NCBI GenBank assembly: GCA_009773975.1
Contig: VSMX01000037.1
Location: 1-17,905, forward strand
Length of the DNA: 17,905 nt
Reading direction: 5' to 3'
Source: Desulfovibrio sp.
GTDB lineage: Bacteria > Desulfobacterota > Desulfovibrionia > Desulfovibrionales > Desulfovibrionaceae
This document shows, one piece after another, positions 6,812-13,385 of this stretch. Each line of letters begins with the position of its first letter. Within the stretch, counting starts at the first letter, position 1. The notes under the pieces were generated by a model that was not told the origin of the DNA, searched no databases, and was given only the letters and a program-made list of their open reading frames with translations. Both the position numbers and the translations under genes were made by a program.

Positions 6812-7068
6812 GCCTTGGGAAAGGGGATTTGGCTTTCATAACTGTTGCCTGTCGCAGCAGGAACGATTGCAGCGATTTTGACAAGTTTTGCAAAGGTGGT
6901 TATGCCATGCGTAATTGCGGCGTTATCCTTGATACGGCTTCTTGATTGCCACAAGGCGGGATTTGCAAAATGGAGTCTTGTCCCCAAAAACAAGCCGGAC
7001 CTCGGGCCGGAATATCGTGGCGGCAATCATGCTGGCCGGTTTGCCACTCATTCTCAAGCAAGAATATT
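6812..7068. other. Intergenic region between the rplM promoter and the nuclease gene
   Basis: The full gap between the rplM and nuclease starts is about 400 bases. The rplM side (6665-6811) holds its leader and promoter. In 6812-7068 I see no convincing gene or tRNA. A plus-strand TTGACA (6878-6883) with a weak TATGCC (6901-6906) at 17 bases could start the nuclease transcript. Short open frames here lack ribosome-binding sites and recognisable content. Confidence 0.5.
6878..6906 (+). promoter_or_regulatory. Weak candidate promoter for the nuclease gene
   Basis: A perfect -35 hexamer TTGACA is followed at 17 bases by TATGCC, which matches only three of six -10 positions. It would imply a leader of about 155 bases. 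It is the best candidate seen upstream of the nuclease but is not compelling. Confidence 0.25.
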
Positions 7069-7569
7069 ATGACAGCGAAAAAATTTCTTTTGCCCCTTGC
7101 GATTTTTCTGTCCTTTTTGTTTGCCTCTCCTGTTTTTGCCCAGTCCGTTCTGGAGGGCAAGGTTGTTCATGTGGCCGATGGAGACACCATCGCCATCCTC
7201 ACCCCCGACCGTAACCGGTACAGGATCAGGCTTTACGGAATTGACGCGCCGGAGCGGAAAATGCCATTTGGCCGGAAATCCGGCGAAGCCCTGGCAAGGC
7301 TTGTTGCCGGGGAAAATGTGCGCGTGGTGCCCATGTACACGGACGATTACGGCAGGATTGTAGGCCTGGTTGAAAACGGTGACGAGACCGAAGTCAACCG
7401 TGAAATGGTAAAAAACGGCTGGGCCTGGGTTTATACACATTTCTGCAAGGCGGATTTTTGCAGGGAATGGAAAATTTATGAAAGGCAGGCAAGGGAACGG
7501 AAAAAAGGCCTGTGGCGCGGCAAAAATCCGCAGCCGCCCTGGGAATGGAGAAGATATGACAGAAGGTAG
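7069..7569 (+). CDS. Secreted thermonuclease (staphylococcal nuclease-like, SNase)
   Basis: 166 residues. The N-terminus MTAKKFLLPLAIFLSFLFAS ending PVFA-Q is a clear Sec signal peptide with likely cleavage after A24. The SNase (OB-fold) domain follows: DGDTI (37-41), RLYGIDAPE (54-62) and DDYGRIVG (92-99), giving the catalytic set R54, E62, R96 expected from staphylococcal nuclease, then VNREMVKNGWAWVY. Family members cut DNA or RNA with calcium; export suggests a periplasmic or extracellular role in nucleic-acid breakdown. A longer in-frame start at 6946 would bury the signal peptide and is rejected. The Shine-Dalgarno is weak. upp follows on the same strand after 67 bases, which may link nucleic-acid scavenging with uracil salvage. 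Confidence 0.92.
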   Translation: MTAKKFLLPLAIFLSFLFASPVFAQSVLEGKVVHVADGDTIAILTPDRNRYRIRLYGIDAPERKMPFGRKSGEALARLVAGENVRVVPMYTDDYGRIVGLVENGDETEVNREMVKNGWAWVYTHFCKADFCREWKIYERQARERKKGLWRGKNPQPPWEWRRYDRR

Positions 7570-7636
7570 GATTACGGGACGGTCGAGGTTTCAAGCCGCA
7601 AGGTATTTGTTATATAAAATAGCCAGGAGTTGATAT

Positions 7637-8263
7637 ATGGCAGTTCATGTTGTTGACCATCCCCTGATAAAACACAAGCTCGGTCTTTTGCGCGAAAACT
7701 CAACCAGCACCAGTGAATTTCGCCAGGTCGCCAATGAATTGGGCGCGCTGTTGTGCTATGAGGCAACGAGGAATTTGCCCCTGAAAAGGCGCTTTGTGGA
7801 TGGTTGGGCTGGCAAGGTCGAAATAGAGGAAATAAAGGGCAAAAAGCTGACCGTTGTGCCGATTTTGCGCGCGGGCCTTGGCCTTATGGAAGGCGTGCTA
7901 ACCATGATTCCTTCCGCCAAGATCAGCGTTCTGGGTATTTTCAGAAATGAAAAGACACTCGAACCGGTTGAATATTACGAAAAATTCGCCACAGACATGG
8001 AAAGCCGCCTGTCCATAATTCTTGACCCCATGCTGGCGACGGGCGGCTCCATGATTGCCGCGATCAATATTCTAAAAAAACATGGCTGCCAGAATATTTG
8101 CAGCCTCAACATTGTCTGCGCGCCGGAAGGCCTTGAAAAAATCCGGGCCCTTCATCCCGATGTCGATATTTATACGGCCGCCATCGATGAAAAGCTCAAC
8201 AGCAATGGTTATATCATTCCTGGCCTTGGCGATGCTGGCGACCGGATTTTCGGCACACGATGA
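7637..8263 (+). CDS. upp: Uracil phosphoribosyltransferase
   Basis: 208 residues, the standard length. Converts uracil plus PRPP to UMP in pyrimidine salvage (cytoplasmic). Family blocks: VDHPLIKHKLGLLRE at the N-terminus, VVPILRAGLGLMEG (73-86), the PRPP-binding loop ILDPMLATGGSM (128-139) and the uracil-binding C-terminus GYIIPGLGDAGDRIFGT. AGGAG lies 7 bases before the ATG. A TATAAA-like sequence just upstream (about 7611-7619) could be a -10 without a good -35. It ends 17 bases from the convergent permease gene with no visible terminator between them. Confidence 0.98.
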   Translation: MAVHVVDHPLIKHKLGLLRENSTSTSEFRQVANELGALLCYEATRNLPLKRRFVDGWAGKVEIEEIKGKKLTVVPILRAGLGLMEGVLTMIPSAKISVLGIFRNEKTLEPVEYYEKFATDMESRLSIILDPMLATGGSMIAAINILKKHGCQNICSLNIVCAPEGLEKIRALHPDVDIYTAAIDEKLNSNGYIIPGLGDAGDRIFGTR

Positions 8264-8280
8264 GAAGATTTGAAGACGTT

Positions 8281-9213
8281 TCAGAATGTGAACGATTTTT
8301 CCAGATACCTTCCGGCCAGGGCGCAAACAGCGCCCAGCACCATGTAAAGGATGCCGCAGGTAACCCAGACTTCAAAGGTCATCCTGCTTACTGCCATTAT
8401 TTCAAGGCTCTGGAAAGTCAGGTCCGGGAGAGAAATCAGCGAGGCAAGGGCGGAATCCTTGAATGAAGAAATAGCCTGTCCTGTCATTGGCGGCAGGATT
8501 AGCCTGAAGGACTGGGGCAGGATGACATGGCGCAGGCTTTGCGCCCTGGAAAAGCCCAGGGCAAGCGAGGCGTCCCATTGTCCCCGGTCCACGCTCTCTA
8601 TGCCTGCGCGGAAAATTTCGGCCATATAGGCGCATTGATAAATGCCAAGGGCCAGCACGGCCGCAGTCATTCTGTCCAGCTGGCCCACTGGCGCATAAAT
8701 TGCAGTTGCCAATTCCTGCACAGGGAGAGGCAAGTTTCGGTAAACTCCCTCCAGCTCGGCCATTGGCAAAAAATTGCCCGCGAAAAAGTATACGCAAAAC
8801 AGCAGCACAAGCGGCGGCGTATTGCGGATGATATTGACAAGGAAGCGATAGGACAGGGCATGGAGTCCGCGCCTGCCCGCAAAGCAGAATCCGAGAAGTG
8901 AGCCGAGGATAACGGCAAGCAGAAAAGACCAGAAGCCAACGCGCAGGGTTGTGAACAGGCCCTGCAGCAAAAGCCCGGCCTCCAGTTCGCCCTTTGGGTT
9001 GCGATGAACCAGGAATTCGCCCAGGAGCGGCCATTGCCATTCATATTGCGGCAGGGCAGACGCTTTTTTTATTATCCAGAGCAGGACCAGGAACAGCAAA
9101 GCCAAGCCGACACAATCCTGGGCGGAGAAAAAATGTTTGCGCCTTTTACCCCCAAAGGCGACAAGGGGGGACCATTCCCGCCCCCCTTGAATTTGTTCGC
9201 CCTGATTGGCCAT
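8281..9213 (-). CDS. Polar amino-acid ABC transporter permease (HisM/GlnP type), second permease
   Basis: 310 residues. Inner-membrane permease with hydrophobic segments near 34-50, 84-112, 130-150, 185-200 and 285-305. The EAA loop that docks the ATPase is present (YMAEIFRAGIESVDRGQWDASLALGF, then VILPQSFRLILPPMTGQAISSFKDSAL). The N-terminal 30 residues are hydrophilic and unusual (IQGGREWSPLVAFGGKRRK), and their DNA forms a strong GC hairpin (9162-9189). The ATG directly abuts the binding-protein stop (TAAATG), so coupled translation is likely. It shares a YEWQWP/YEWQWN segment with the other permease, suggesting paralogy. Substrate is unknown beyond the polar amino-acid class, and no ATPase gene is adjacent. 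Confidence 0.93.
   Translation of the reverse strand: MANQGEQIQGGREWSPLVAFGGKRRKHFFSAQDCVGLALLFLVLLWIIKKASALPQYEWQWPLLGEFLVHRNPKGELEAGLLLQGLFTTLRVGFWSFLLAVILGSLLGFCFAGRRGLHALSYRFLVNIIRNTPPLVLLFCVYFFAGNFLPMAELEGVYRNLPLPVQELATAIYAPVGQLDRMTAAVLALGIYQCAYMAEIFRAGIESVDRGQWDASLALGFSRAQSLRHVILPQSFRLILPPMTGQAISSFKDSALASLISLPDLTFQSLEIMAVSRMTFEVWVTCGILYMVLGAVCALAGRYLEKSFTF
9162..9189. repeat. 9-bp perfect GC-rich inverted repeat inside the permease N-terminus
   Basis: CAAGGGGGG (9162-9170) and CCCCCCTTG (9181-9189) are exact reverse complements separated by 10 bases. They lie about 8-17 codons after the permease start and encode its non-family-like N-terminal segment. The element may be a small inserted repeat or an mRNA structure affecting translation. 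Confidence 0.6.
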
Positions 9214-10027
9214 TTAGCGTACCAGAGATTCCCAATCCCTGCTCTTGAACCAGTAATCGCGCTTTTCCTTCAGCCAGCCTTCGTCTTCCACAAGCCGTAT
9301 CCAGTTATCCAGCACATTGAGTGAATCCGGATCGCCCTTGCGCACCAAAAAACCAACGGGCTGCTTTGCCAGGGCTTCCTTTGTGGTGATACAGCACATC
9401 GGGATTTTTCAGCGTTTCAAAGGCTGGCAGAGGCGCGGAGGAGAGCATTATATGCGAACGGCCGGCAATCACGTCCTGAACGGCGGGCGCCTCATCGTCA
9501 AAAAGCCTCAATGTGGCATTGGGGAACATCTTCCTGGCCAAAATCGCAGGTGTGCCTCCGCTTCTTACCGCGATTATGATATCGGATTTGTTGTAATCAT
9601 CGGGAAATTTCAGGCCCTTTGTCTTTTCCTTGCTGGCAACTGCTTCGATTGTCGCGTAATCGTACGGTATGGTGAAATTGCCCTTCAGGTTGCGCTCCGG
9701 GGTTACGCTCAGGCTGCCTATTATAATGTCGAACTTGTTTGCCAGAAGCGCGGGCACTATGCCGGAAAAGCGCGTGGGCACAAGTTCGATATCAACGCCA
9801 AGGTCTTTGGCCAGCCTTTTGGCCACATCGACCTCAAAGCCAATGTATTCCCCGTTTTTGTCCTGCATGGCCCAGGGCACAAAGGATGAAAAACCGACGC
9901 GCATCACGCCGTTTTTGACAACCTTGTCGATCATGCTTTCATTGTTGGCGGCCTGGGACGCCACGGCCACGAGGCTCAGGCACAGGGCCGCGCAGCAGAC
10001 TAAAAATGTTTTTTGCAATTGTTTCAT
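9214..10027 (-). pseudogene. Polar amino-acid ABC transporter substrate-binding protein, frameshifted
   Basis: Family 3 periplasmic binding protein. The first frame (from the ATG at 10027) gives a signal peptide (MKQLQKTFLVCCAALCLSLV, cut near A26) and family motifs: GVMRVGFSSFVPWAMQDKNG, GFEVDVAKRLAKDLG, VPTRFSGIVPALLANKFDIIIGSLSVTPER and VRSGGTPAILARKMFP. After about Y213 (9389) homology jumps to the +1 frame, which reads TTKEALAKQPVGFLVRKGDP and continues to DYWFKSRDWESLVR with a stop at 9214. Joining the frames gives about 270 residues, the normal size. The break is within about 9385-9400 and has no homopolymer. It may be a real lesion or a sequencing error. The start overlaps the upstream permease stop (ATGA) and has a GGAGGA Shine-Dalgarno. 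Confidence 0.88.
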
Positions 10028-10851
10028 TGCACATCCTCCATGCCTGGTGTTTTGCCCGCATTGTGTTCAAACCAGATTGCGGGCAGCGAAATGCATAGGC
10101 TTATCAGCAGATAGATTGCCGCTACAAGCAGCCAGACTTCGAAAGCCAAAAATGTTTCGGCAATAATGGCCTGCGCCTGCAGGGTAAGATCGGCAACGGC
10201 TATGGCGCTGACGAGCGAGGTATCCTTGATCAGGCTGACAGCCTGGTTTGTCAGGGCGGGCATGACGTTTCTGACAGACTGGGGTAAAATGACCATAAAA
10301 AAGGTGCTTGAAAGATTGAAGCCCAGACTTAGCGCGGCCTCCCATTGCTGCCCTGGAACGGCAAGAATGCCGGCTCGAAAGATTTCCGCCAGGTAGGCAC
10401 CCTCGAATGCGGCCAGGGAAATGACCGCGGACCAGAACGGCCCAAGGCCAAAAAGCGGCGCGACAAGGAAATAGATGAAAAAAAGCTGTAGCAAAAGCGG
10501 CGTGTTACGGAAAATGCCGATATGAATCCTGGCCAGCAGGCGATAGAAAGGACTTGCCGAAAAGCGCATCAGCGCGAGGCCAAGGCCCAGGATGACCGAA
10601 AAACCAAGGCCGATAGAGGCTATGCCAAGTGTCAATAACAGGCCCTTGAGCAATGGACCGGCCCTGAAACCGTTTGTCGTCCATTGCCCAAAATGCCGCC
10701 ACACCCTGTTCCATTGCCATTCATAGTGAAAGCCCTCTCTTGCGAGGTAAAAATAAAGCCATGCCACAATGGTAATGGAAATTATGAAAAAAATAAGCCG
10801 CCAGGGAGTTATAATTTTTAAGTAATATTTCAGTCCTGTTTTTTTGCGCAC
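10024..10851 (-). CDS. Polar amino-acid ABC transporter permease (HisM/GlnP type), first permease
   Basis: About 275 residues from a GTG at 10851. Hydrophobic segments lie near residues 18-35, 70-92, 110-135, 140-160 and 240-262. The EAA loop is clear: YLAEIFRAGILAVPGQQWEAALSLGF, then VILPQSVRNVMPALTNQAVSLIKDTSL. The frame is open up to 11019, but that stretch lies over the HD-GYP 3' end and does not look like permease. GTG 10851 is the only usual start codon near the family-like N-terminus and has no clear Shine-Dalgarno, so the start is uncertain and would overlap HD-GYP by 22 bases. The stop overlaps the binding-protein start by four bases (ATGA). Confidence 0.9.
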   Translation of the reverse strand: MRKKTGLKYYLKIITPWRLIFFIISITIVAWLYFYLAREGFHYEWQWNRVWRHFGQWTTNGFRAGPLLKGLLLTLGIASIGLGFSVILGLGLALMRFSASPFYRLLARIHIGIFRNTPLLLQLFFIYFLVAPLFGLGPFWSAVISLAAFEGAYLAEIFRAGILAVPGQQWEAALSLGFNLSSTFFMVILPQSVRNVMPALTNQAVSLIKDTSLVSAIAVADLTLQAQAIIAETFLAFEVWLLVAAIYLLISLCISLPAIWFEHNAGKTPGMEDVQ

Positions 10852-11858
10852 CAGTTTATACCAGGTTGATCTTTCGCGCAGCCCGCAACCAGTGTCCTTG
10901 CAAGATCCGCATCGTAGCGCGGGTCCATTGCAAGTTCGTTTGCCGCTTCCAGTGGGGTTCTGGCAACCGCGTATGGCCTGTCGGTAATCATCGCCGAGAA
11001 GGAATCGACGAGAGCGCACAGCCTTGCCGGCAAGCTCATCTGGTTTGCCTTGAGGCGCTGCGGATAACCAGAACCGTCCATTCTTTCCTGATGCTCGTAA
11101 ATTATCTGGATGACATCATTTTGAACCACTTCCATCTTCTGCATGATCTTTACGCTGTGCAGCGGGTGGTGCAGGATTTTTTCCTTTTCCTCGGCTTTTA
11201 GCGGTCCCTTCTTGTTAAGCAGAAAAACCGGCGTCCTGTTCATGCCCACATCGTGCGTAAGCAGGGCAATGGCCATATTGTCGAGATCCTTGCGGCGAAT
11301 CTCCTGGGTTTTCTGCAGCCAGAGCCACAGACCTACCGAAAAAGTGTTCACGGCATGGATTTGAGGGCTATGTTCGCGGAAAAGCCGGCGCACAAAGGCA
11401 TTCATTCGCGGGGTGTCTCCCACGATATATTCCGTGACAACCAGGATATCCGCGAGCAATGGGTCAAAGAAAGCCTTGACTGGCTGTTCGTAAAAATCCT
11501 TGTAGCGATTCTGCAGCGCCTGGATGCAAATATCGACAATCTCGGATTCCTTGAGATTGTTGTCCTGCAGAACAAGGTCAAGCTGCTTGACGATATGCTG
11601 GGAATATATGTGGTGGTCTGAACGGGAGACAAAAAGCAGCCCATCCGCGCAAAGCTGCGCGGCTTCCTCCACTTGCTCGTTTGTCAGGCGCGCGCCCTTT
11701 CGGGAAAAGGGCGCTAGCACTGCAATGTCTTCCCGGAAATTGAAAAGATCCACCGGCGGTCGATACTTGGAGAAGCTGTTGAGAATCTCCGGATTAATCT
11801 GATAATATTCTTCATTGATATTATCAGGAACGTAGGCAGATCGTTTTTTTGGACTCAT
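10830..11858 (-). CDS. HD-GYP domain protein (possible cyclic-di-GMP phosphodiesterase)
   Basis: 342 residues, cytoplasmic, with no receiver, PAS or membrane segment. The N-terminal 160 residues are unassigned. The C-terminal HD-GYP domain shows H168, the H202-D203 pair in LLTHDVGM, H231-P232, HQERMDGSGYPQ (256-267) and VDSFSAMITDRPY (284-296). This family hydrolyses cyclic-di-GMP. Departures from the canonical set are K to M in HDxGK and HHE to HQE, and the usual YDA reads FSA, so catalysis may be altered. It begins 2 bases after the pyk stop (TAATCATG) with GGAAA as a weak Shine-Dalgarno inside the pyk 3' end, and overlaps the next permease. Probably co-transcribed with pyk and the transporter. 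Confidence 0.9.
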   Translation of the reverse strand: MSPKKRSAYVPDNINEEYYQINPEILNSFSKYRPPVDLFNFREDIAVLAPFSRKGARLTNEQVEEAAQLCADGLLFVSRSDHHIYSQHIVKQLDLVLQDNNLKESEIVDICIQALQNRYKDFYEQPVKAFFDPLLADILVVTEYIVGDTPRMNAFVRRLFREHSPQIHAVNTFSVGLWLWLQKTQEIRRKDLDNMAIALLTHDVGMNRTPVFLLNKKGPLKAEEKEKILHHPLHSVKIMQKMEVVQNDVIQIIYEHQERMDGSGYPQRLKANQMSLPARLCALVDSFSAMITDRPYAVARTPLEAANELAMDPRYDADLARTLVAGCAKDQPGINWCAKKQD

Positions 11859-11860
11859 GA

Positions 11861-13279
11861 TTATTTCCAGTAAATTTTAACCAGATTTGTGCCCCTGGGC
11901 GTAGAGGAATCCTTGAGCTGGCCGGCAGTGATGACGGCGCAGTCATTGACTTCGAAATCAGGACTCCTGTCGATGAATTCTTCCGCGCGTTCAAGGTGCG
12001 TTTTCTGAACCTGGCCCTTGTCCACAAAGATTGGCGTGGTGCCCCATACAAAGTTCAGGGCCTTGATTGTGGAAGGATCGGGCGTCAGGGCATAAATGGC
12101 CTGCGGAGGACGGCGCGAGGAAACCTGTCTGGCCGAACCGCCGGAAAGGCTGTGCGAGACAATGGCCTTGGCCTTGGCCTTGTCGGCCAGGAGACAGGCC
12201 GAATAAGCCAGAAATTCCGGTATGCCCTTGTCGCTGGAGGGTTCTTCGAGCGTGCGATTGTCCTCGAGCAGCTTTTCGGCTTCCGTTGTGATCTTGCTCA
12301 TGTACTGGACTGTTTCCACCGGGAAATTGCCCATGGCCGTTTCTTCTGACATCATCACGCAGTCGGCGCCGTCAAGCACGGCATTGGCCACGTCCGTGGT
12401 TTCCGCCCTTGTTGGGGCTGGATTGTTGACCATGGAAAGCAGCATCTGAGTGGCCACAATAACAGGCTTGGATGCCGCGTTGCAGGCCTTGATGATATGT
12501 TTCTGCAGGGCTGGCAGCTTGGGGAGCGGGCATTCCACGCCAAGATCGCCCCTGGCGACCATGACAATATCGGTCTCTTTCAGGATTTCATCCAGGTTGT
12601 CAACCGCGCTCTGGCGTTCCAGCTTCACGACAACAGGCACCTTTCTGCCGGATTTGGCAATCAGGGCCCTGGCCTCGCGCACGTCTTCGGCCGTCTGCAC
12701 GTAGGAAATCGCCACTGCGTCCACGCCCAGCTTGAGGCCGTCTTCAAGATCCTTCTTGTCCTTGTCCGTCAGAGCCTTGACCCTGGTGGATTTGCCGGGC
12801 AGCGCCAGGCCCTTTCTGGAGGTGACAATGCCCTCGTTATCGGCCACCAGAAGCACAAGGCCGTCCTTCTTGCGCCTTTCCCTGACAATGAACTGCAGGC
12901 CGCCATCGGCCAGCACCATTCTGTCGCCAGGCTCCAGGCTTTCGATAATCACTTCGTGGTCAAAGGGCAGATAGGCCATTTCATCAGTGCGCTTGTCCGT
13001 TGGGCCAAGCAGAAGCTCCATGCCCTTGGAAACCTGGATACTGCCTTCCGGCACCACGCCAAGCCTGATCTTTGGACCGGACAAATCCTGCATGATGGTT
13101 ATCGGACGGCCGATTTCTTTTTCCACTTCGCGGATATAGTTGATTATTTTTACAAAATCGGAGGCGCCGCCATGGGAAAAATTAAGTCTGAAGACGCTGA
13201 CGCCCGCTTCGGCCAGTGCCTTGAGTTTTTCCTTTGTATTCGATGCCGGTCCGATGGTTGCGACAATTTTTGTTCTCAT
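11861..13279 (-). CDS. pyk: Pyruvate kinase
   Basis: 472 residues, the usual bacterial length. Transfers phosphate from phosphoenolpyruvate to ADP. The N-terminus is MRTKIVATIGPAS with substrate residues in RLNFSHG (31-37), followed by QDLSGPKIRLG (64-73), the catalytic lysine region VVVKLERQS (K219), the metal and ADP site MVARGDLGVE (240-249), PTRAETTDVANAVLDG (289-304) and SEETAMGNFP (311-320). The family usually reads LSGETAxGxYP and KIExxxG at the last and K219 sites, so these are mild variants. GGAG lies about 10 bases before the ATG. A promoter with an overlapping hairpin lies upstream. It heads a cluster continuing into HD-GYP and the amino-acid transporter. Confidence 0.98.
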   Translation of the reverse strand: MRTKIVATIGPASNTKEKLKALAEAGVSVFRLNFSHGGASDFVKIINYIREVEKEIGRPITIMQDLSGPKIRLGVVPEGSIQVSKGMELLLGPTDKRTDEMAYLPFDHEVIIESLEPGDRMVLADGGLQFIVRERRKKDGLVLLVADNEGIVTSRKGLALPGKSTRVKALTDKDKKDLEDGLKLGVDAVAISYVQTAEDVREARALIAKSGRKVPVVVKLERQSAVDNLDEILKETDIVMVARGDLGVECPLPKLPALQKHIIKACNAASKPVIVATQMLLSMVNNPAPTRAETTDVANAVLDGADCVMMSEETAMGNFPVETVQYMSKITTEAEKLLEDNRTLEEPSSDKGIPEFLAYSACLLADKAKAKAIVSHSLSGGSARQVSSRRPPQAIYALTPDPSTIKALNFVWGTTPIFVDKGQVQKTHLERAEEFIDRSPDFEVNDCAVITAGQLKDSSTPRGTNLVKIYWK

Positions 13280-13341
13280 GCTCTATACACTCCGTCTGCT
13301 AGTTGACGAATTTGGGAATTGGCTTCATTTTTCACGCAGGA

Positions 13342-13370
13342 ATAATCAATTCTTTAGCCAGCTTTGTCAA
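13342..13370 (-). promoter_or_regulatory. Sigma-70 promoter for pyk
   Basis: On the minus strand a consensus TTGACA (13370-13365) is followed after 17 bases by GATTAT (13347-13342), which matches four of six -10 positions. Initiation near 13335 would give a leader of about 55 bases. The -35 box is the loop plus first arm bases of the 13356-13377 inverted repeat. Confidence 0.6.
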
Positions 13371-13377
13371 GCTGGCT
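13356..13377. promoter_or_regulatory. 9-bp perfect inverted repeat over the pyk -35 box
   Basis: AGCCAGCTT (13356-13364) and AAGCTGGCT (13369-13377) form a perfect 9-bp stem with a TGTC loop, starting 8 bases after the nspC stop in the direction of transcription. No T-run follows on the minus strand, so it would be a poor intrinsic terminator for nspC. It coincides with the pyk -35 element, which suggests an operator or a dual-purpose site. Confidence 0.55.
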
Positions 13378-13385
13378 GCCCGGAT

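Noticed and set aside
6845..7072. 75-residue plus-strand frame upstream of the nuclease
   Set aside because: It has no ribosome site and no recognisable content, and it runs into the nuclease start; probably non-coding leader sequence.
9385..9400. Programmed frameshift in the binding-protein gene
   Set aside because: There is no slippery heptamer, pause structure or internal Shine-Dalgarno at the junction; a mutation or sequencing error is simpler.
10852..11019. N-terminal extension of the first permease
   Set aside because: It is read out of frame through the HD-GYP C-terminal coding sequence and has no permease-like content.
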